Shown here piece by piece: positions 61,266-64,000 of a DNA stretch of 64,000 nt. A program made the translations under genes and the position numbers. This DNA comes from Oscillospiraceae bacterium (lineage in GTDB: Bacteria > Bacillota > Clostridia > Oscillospirales > Oscillospiraceae): the NCBI GenBank assembly GCA_902761635.1, contig CACWLG010000014.1, positions 1 through 64,000 on the forward strand, given 5' to 3'. Under the pieces are notes generated by a model. It saw only the letters and a program-made list of their open reading frames with translations. It had not been told where the DNA came from and searched no databases. Position 1 is the stretch's first letter. Every line of letters begins with the position of its first letter.

Positions 61266-61340
61266 TAAATGGCGCTTCGGGCACTGAATTTTGTCTTAGA
61301 TGATCCAGAATAAAATGTATATTGCAAGGAGGATACAGCA

Positions 61341-62168
61341 TTGAACTACGATCTGAAAGAAGTCTGCAAGGATATCCGCTGCGACACCGTGGCCTGCATC
61401 GGGCACCTCGGCGTCGGCCACATCGGCGGGTGCCTCTCCGTGGTGGAGGCGCTGGCCGTTCTGTACTTCAAGGAAATGAATATCGACCCCAAGCGTCCTC
61501 AGATGGCCGGGCGTGACCGCTTCATCTGCTCCAAGGGCCATGCCGGCCCCGCGGTCTATGCCACCCTCGCCAACCGCGGCTACTTTGACAAGAAGGAGCT
61601 GCTGACCCTCAACCAGGGCGGCACCAACCTTCCCTCCCACTGCGATATGAACCGCACCGTCGGCATCGACATGACCACCGGTTCCCTCGGCCAGGGCTTC
61701 AGCTGCGCCGTCGGCGTGGCGCTGGGCTCCAAGCTCGAAAAGGACGGCGCCACCATCTACACCCTGATCGGCGACGGCGAGAGCCAGGAAGGCCAGATCT
61801 GGGAGGCCGCCATGTTCGCCGCGGCCAAGAAGCTCGATAACCTCATCGCCTTTACCGATTACAATAAGCTGCAGATCGACGGCACCGTCGCCGAGGTCAA
61901 CGACATTGCGCCGCTTGCCGAGAAGTGGGCGGCCTTCGGCTGGAACGTGATCGAGGTCGAGGACGGCAACGACGTCGAGCAGGTAGAAAAGGCTGTCGAG
62001 CATGCCAAGCTCGGCCGCGACAGCGGCAAGCCCACCATGATCATCCTCAACACCCTCAAGGGCTGCGGTGTGCAGTGGATCGTGGATCTGGGCGCCGGCA
62101 ACCACAACTCCAACATCAGTGAAGAGCAGGCCGCGGCTGCGATCCGCGAGATCAGAGGGGAGGACTAA
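61341..62168 (+). CDS. Transketolase N-terminal (TPP-binding) half
   Basis: This 275-residue subunit of a split transketolase has a TTG start with AAGGAGG 8-13 bases upstream. It carries CIGHLGVGHIGG, SKGHAGPAVYATLA, TTGSLGQGFSCAVG and the TPP/Mg motif GDGESQEGQIWEAAMFA followed by NKLQIDG. It transfers C2 ketol units together with the C-terminal half. With the sulfoquinovosidase operon divergent and an RpiB-like isomerase and alcohol dehydrogenase downstream, the likely donor is 6-deoxy-6-sulfofructose (the SqwG/SqwH type of the transketolase sulfoglycolysis route). Confidence 0.85.
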   Translation: MNYDLKEVCKDIRCDTVACIGHLGVGHIGGCLSVVEALAVLYFKEMNIDPKRPQMAGRDRFICSKGHAGPAVYATLANRGYFDKKELLTLNQGGTNLPSHCDMNRTVGIDMTTGSLGQGFSCAVGVALGSKLEKDGATIYTLIGDGESQEGQIWEAAMFAAAKKLDNLIAFTDYNKLQIDGTVAEVNDIAPLAEKWAAFGWNVIEVEDGNDVEQVEKAVEHAKLGRDSGKPTMIILNTLKGCGVQWIVDLGAGNHNSNISEEQAAAAIREIRGED

Positions 62169-62171
62169 TCC

Positions 62172-63095
62172 ATGGAAATGAGAGCTGTTTACGCCGCGTG
62201 CCTCGCGGAAATGATGGAAAAGGACAAGCACGTCTGCATCGTCGACGCAGACCTGGGCAAGGCCAGCGGCACGCTGAGCCTGCGCGCAAAGTTCCCTGAG
62301 CAGTCCTTTGACTGCGGCGTTGCCGAGCAGAACATGGCCTCCATCGCGGCAGGCCTGTCCAGCTACGGCTTCAAGCCCTGGATCGAGACCTTCACCCCCT
62401 TCGCCACCCGCCGCATCTGCGACCAGATCGCCATCTCCATCAGCTATGCCAAGCGCAATGTGAAGATCGTCGGCACCGACCCCGGCATCTCTGCCGAGCT
62501 CAACGGCGGCACCCACATGAGCATGGAGGATATCGGCGTGCTGCGCTCCATCCCCGGCATGGTGATCTTTGAGCCCGTGGACGAGATCCAGCTTCGCGCG
62601 GCCATGCCCGTTCTCAACGAGTATGACGGCCCTGTGTACGTCCGTCTTTTCCGCAAGCAGTCCCCCGTCGTCTTCGGCGAGGACTACAAATTCGACCTCT
62701 TCAAGGCTGACACCATCAAGACCGGCAAGGACCTCACGATCTTCGTCAGCGGCATGCTGACCGCAGACGCAGTCACGGCCGGCCAGCAGCTTGCTGCCGA
62801 GGGCATTGACGCTGAGATCATCAACGTCCACACCATCAAGCCCATCGACAGAGAGACCGTCATCGCCTCTGCCCGCAAGACCGGCGCCGTGCTGACCGTG
62901 GAGAACCACAACGTCATCGGCGGCCTGCACTCTGCCGTGCTCGAAGCTCTGGCTGAGGAGAAGATCCCCGTGTGCGCCGTCGGCGTGCAGGACCGCTTCG
63001 GCGAAGTGGGCAAGCTGCCCTACCTGCGCGAGGCAATGGGCCTCACCGTCGAGAACATCGTCAAGACCGCGAAAAAGGCAGTCAGCCTGAAGTAA
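62172..63095 (+). CDS. Transketolase C-terminal (pyrimidine-binding) half
   Basis: This 307-residue partner of the preceding gene starts 3 bases after its stop. It has VDADLGKASGT, the catalytic Glu region DCGVAEQNMASIAAGLSSYG, FATRRICDQI and the C-terminal SGMLTADAVTAG and VENHNVIGGLHSAV blocks. Classical phosphosugar transketolases have DGPTHQ-like sequence where this has ELNGGTHMSMEDIG. Together the two halves form one active site at the dimer interface. A sulfosugar substrate is inferred from neighbours. Confidence 0.85.
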   Translation: MEMRAVYAACLAEMMEKDKHVCIVDADLGKASGTLSLRAKFPEQSFDCGVAEQNMASIAAGLSSYGFKPWIETFTPFATRRICDQIAISISYAKRNVKIVGTDPGISAELNGGTHMSMEDIGVLRSIPGMVIFEPVDEIQLRAAMPVLNEYDGPVYVRLFRKQSPVVFGEDYKFDLFKADTIKTGKDLTIFVSGMLTADAVTAGQQLAAEGIDAEIINVHTIKPIDRETVIASARKTGAVLTVENHNVIGGLHSAVLEALAEEKIPVCAVGVQDRFGEVGKLPYLREAMGLTVENIVKTAKKAVSLK

Positions 63096-63115
63096 GGAAT
63101 AGAGAGGGTACTGAA

Positions 63116-63592
63116 ATGAAAATTGCCATCGGAAGCGATAAATCCGGTTTTTCCGCCAAGGAAGCAATCAAGGCCTATCTGACTGAGGCAGGCATTGACT
63201 TTGACGATCTCGGCACCACCGATCTGGAGCAGGTCCACCCCTACTACCAGGTGGCAAGCGAGGTAGCCCCCAAGGTGCAGGACGGCACCTATGACAAGGC
63301 CGTGCTGATCTGCGGCACCGGCGCCGGCATGTGCGTCGTGTCCAACAAGTATAAGGGTGTGTACGCCGTCGCGTGCGAGGGCGTGTACTCGGCCAAGATG
63401 TCCCGCGCCATCAACAACGCAAACGTCCTGTGCATGGGCGGCTGGATCGTCGGGCCCGAGATGGCCGTCGAGATGGTCAAGACCTTCCTCGCCACCGAGT
63501 GGTGCCAGGATCTGGAGGATTGGCGCGCTGCCAATATGCACAAGTTCGCCGTGAAGGTCAATGAGATCGAGGAGAGCATCTATGGCGCTTGA
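63116..63592 (+). CDS. RpiB/LacAB-family isomerase with non-phosphate signature
   Basis: This 158-residue isomerase keeps the base Cys66 in LICGTGAGM and the Asp of GSDKSGF. From remembered E. coli RpiB, the phosphate-binding His of CDH is Lys9 here. The ring-opening His of RQHN is Ile99, and the C-terminal Arg pair is replaced (NMHKF). So ribose-5-phosphate is an unlikely substrate. 4-Deoxy-4-sulfoerythrose, which lacks a phosphate and cannot close a furanose ring, fits well and matches the SqwI step of the transketolase sulfoglycolysis pathway. AGAGAGG precedes the ATG; it overlaps the next gene by 11 bases. Confidence 0.8.
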   Translation: MKIAIGSDKSGFSAKEAIKAYLTEAGIDFDDLGTTDLEQVHPYYQVASEVAPKVQDGTYDKAVLICGTGAGMCVVSNKYKGVYAVACEGVYSAKMSRAINNANVLCMGGWIVGPEMAVEMVKTFLATEWCQDLEDWRAANMHKFAVKVNEIEESIYGA

Positions 63593-64000
63593 GTTCGTCT
63601 ATGCCCAGCCGGTCAAGATCTATTTCGGCGAGGGAGCGTTCGCAAAGCTCACAACGGTGCTCGATGAGTGCGGCGTAAAACGCTGCGTCATTGCCTGCGG
63701 GCGGCACTTCGCCCCCACGGCCGAGGCCATGAAGGAAAAGGACAGCCGCATTGCCGCCGTCTTCGGCGGGGTGGAGCAGAACCCGCAGCTTTCCGGCGTG
63801 ATCGAGACCACGCGCCTCGCCCGTGAGACCGGGGCCGACGCCGTCATCGGCATCGGCGGCGGCAGCGCCATCGACACGGCAAAGTTCGCCGCGGCCATTG
63901 CCCTCGGGGACGCCGAGGCGATCGCCTACTACCACGGGGAGAAGCCCTTCCCGGAAAAGCGCCTCACGATCATCGCTGTCCCCACCACCGCCGGTACGGG
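63582..64000 (+). CDS. Iron-containing alcohol dehydrogenase, candidate sulfoacetaldehyde reductase (partial)
   Basis: The gene runs off the window; 139 residues are visible. It has the family N-terminus PVKIYFGEGAFAKL, the NAD(P) motif VIGIGGGSAIDTAKFAAA and the VPTTAGTG block right at the edge. The metal His residues lie beyond the end. As the last visible gene of the transketolase/RpiB-like operon it probably reduces sulfoacetaldehyde to isethionate, regenerating NAD in fermentation. The start overlaps the isomerase stop. Confidence 0.75.
   Translation, partial: MALEFVYAQPVKIYFGEGAFAKLTTVLDECGVKRCVIACGRHFAPTAEAMKEKDSRIAAVFGGVEQNPQLSGVIETTRLARETGADAVIGIGGGSAIDTAKFAAAIALGDAEAIAYYHGEKPFPEKRLTIIAVPTTAGT

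Noticed and set aside
61341..63592. Ordinary non-oxidative pentose phosphate genes (transketolase plus RpiB)
   Set aside because: The RpiB-like protein has lost phosphate-binding and ring-opening residues, and the operon is divergent from a sulfoquinovosidase operon and runs into an Fe-ADH.

Overview
The window looks like a chromosomal segment of a moderately GC-rich, low-oxygen gut or rumen type Firmicute (Clostridia, probably Oscillospiraceae-like). This is an inference from AGGAGG-type ribosome binding sites, sigma-A promoters, VanY-type carboxypeptidases, BspA-like leucine-rich-repeat proteins, a split transketolase and the gene order. No rRNA, tRNA or CRISPR array was seen.

Region 1 (1-2.9 kb) has a partial MITE, two overlapping M15 carboxypeptidase-like genes (the second lacks the usual catalytic Glu), and a minus-strand pair made of an Xre-type regulator with its operator and a small membrane protein. 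Region 2 (2.9-31.9 kb) is a large surface-glycan locus. It has UDP-sugar 4,6-dehydratase, aminotransferase and NeuD-type acetyltransferase genes for a bacillosamine-like sugar. It also has a PglC-like initiating transferase, a Wzx flippase, an EpsG-like polymerase, a GT2 glycosyltransferase and ATP-grasp ligases. A small NRPS-like cassette (adenylation enzyme, carrier protein, GNAT) and an acyl-CoA cassette (MaoC, two HpcH/CitE lyases, carboxyltransferase) precede a dTDP-4-amino-4,6-dideoxyglucose-type aminotransferase, rfbA and rfbB. No rfbC or rfbD is present, so the dTDP branch probably ends in an N-acylated 4-amino sugar rather than rhamnose. Between rfbA and rfbB lies about 4 kb of mobile-element debris: two more MITE copies, an IS4-type transposase wreck, LRR/Ig surface-protein genes, and decayed partial copies of locus genes.

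Region 3 (32.2-41 kb) is a plus-strand metabolic operon: TRAP-type permease, small membrane protein, MmgE/PrpD, aldo/keto reductase, phosphonopyruvate-decarboxylase-like TPP enzyme, an unassigned probable TIM-barrel protein, a CitE-like lyase and a two-subunit class I fumarase/tartrate dehydratase. It plausibly handles a di- or branched carboxylic acid. Region 4 (41-46 kb) holds a large secreted protein with a possible cysteine-hydrolase domain, a nucleotidyltransferase-like protein and a radical-SAM protein. Region 5 (45.7-53.6 kb) has a sugar isomerase-like protein, a three-subunit molybdenum hydroxylase, a GH31 enzyme and a GPH symporter.

Region 6 (53.7-64 kb) is the most coherent metabolic system: a sulfoquinovose utilisation locus. 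A GH31 sulfoquinovosidase has the full sulfonate-binding signature. It is joined by an ABC sugar importer, a YesL-like protein and an L-fucose-isomerase-family enzyme on the minus strand. A divergent operon carries a split transketolase, an RpiB-like isomerase that has lost phosphate-binding and ring-opening residues, and an iron alcohol dehydrogenase cut by the window end. This matches the transketolase-type sulfoglycolysis route (sulfofructose to sulfoacetaldehyde to isethionate).
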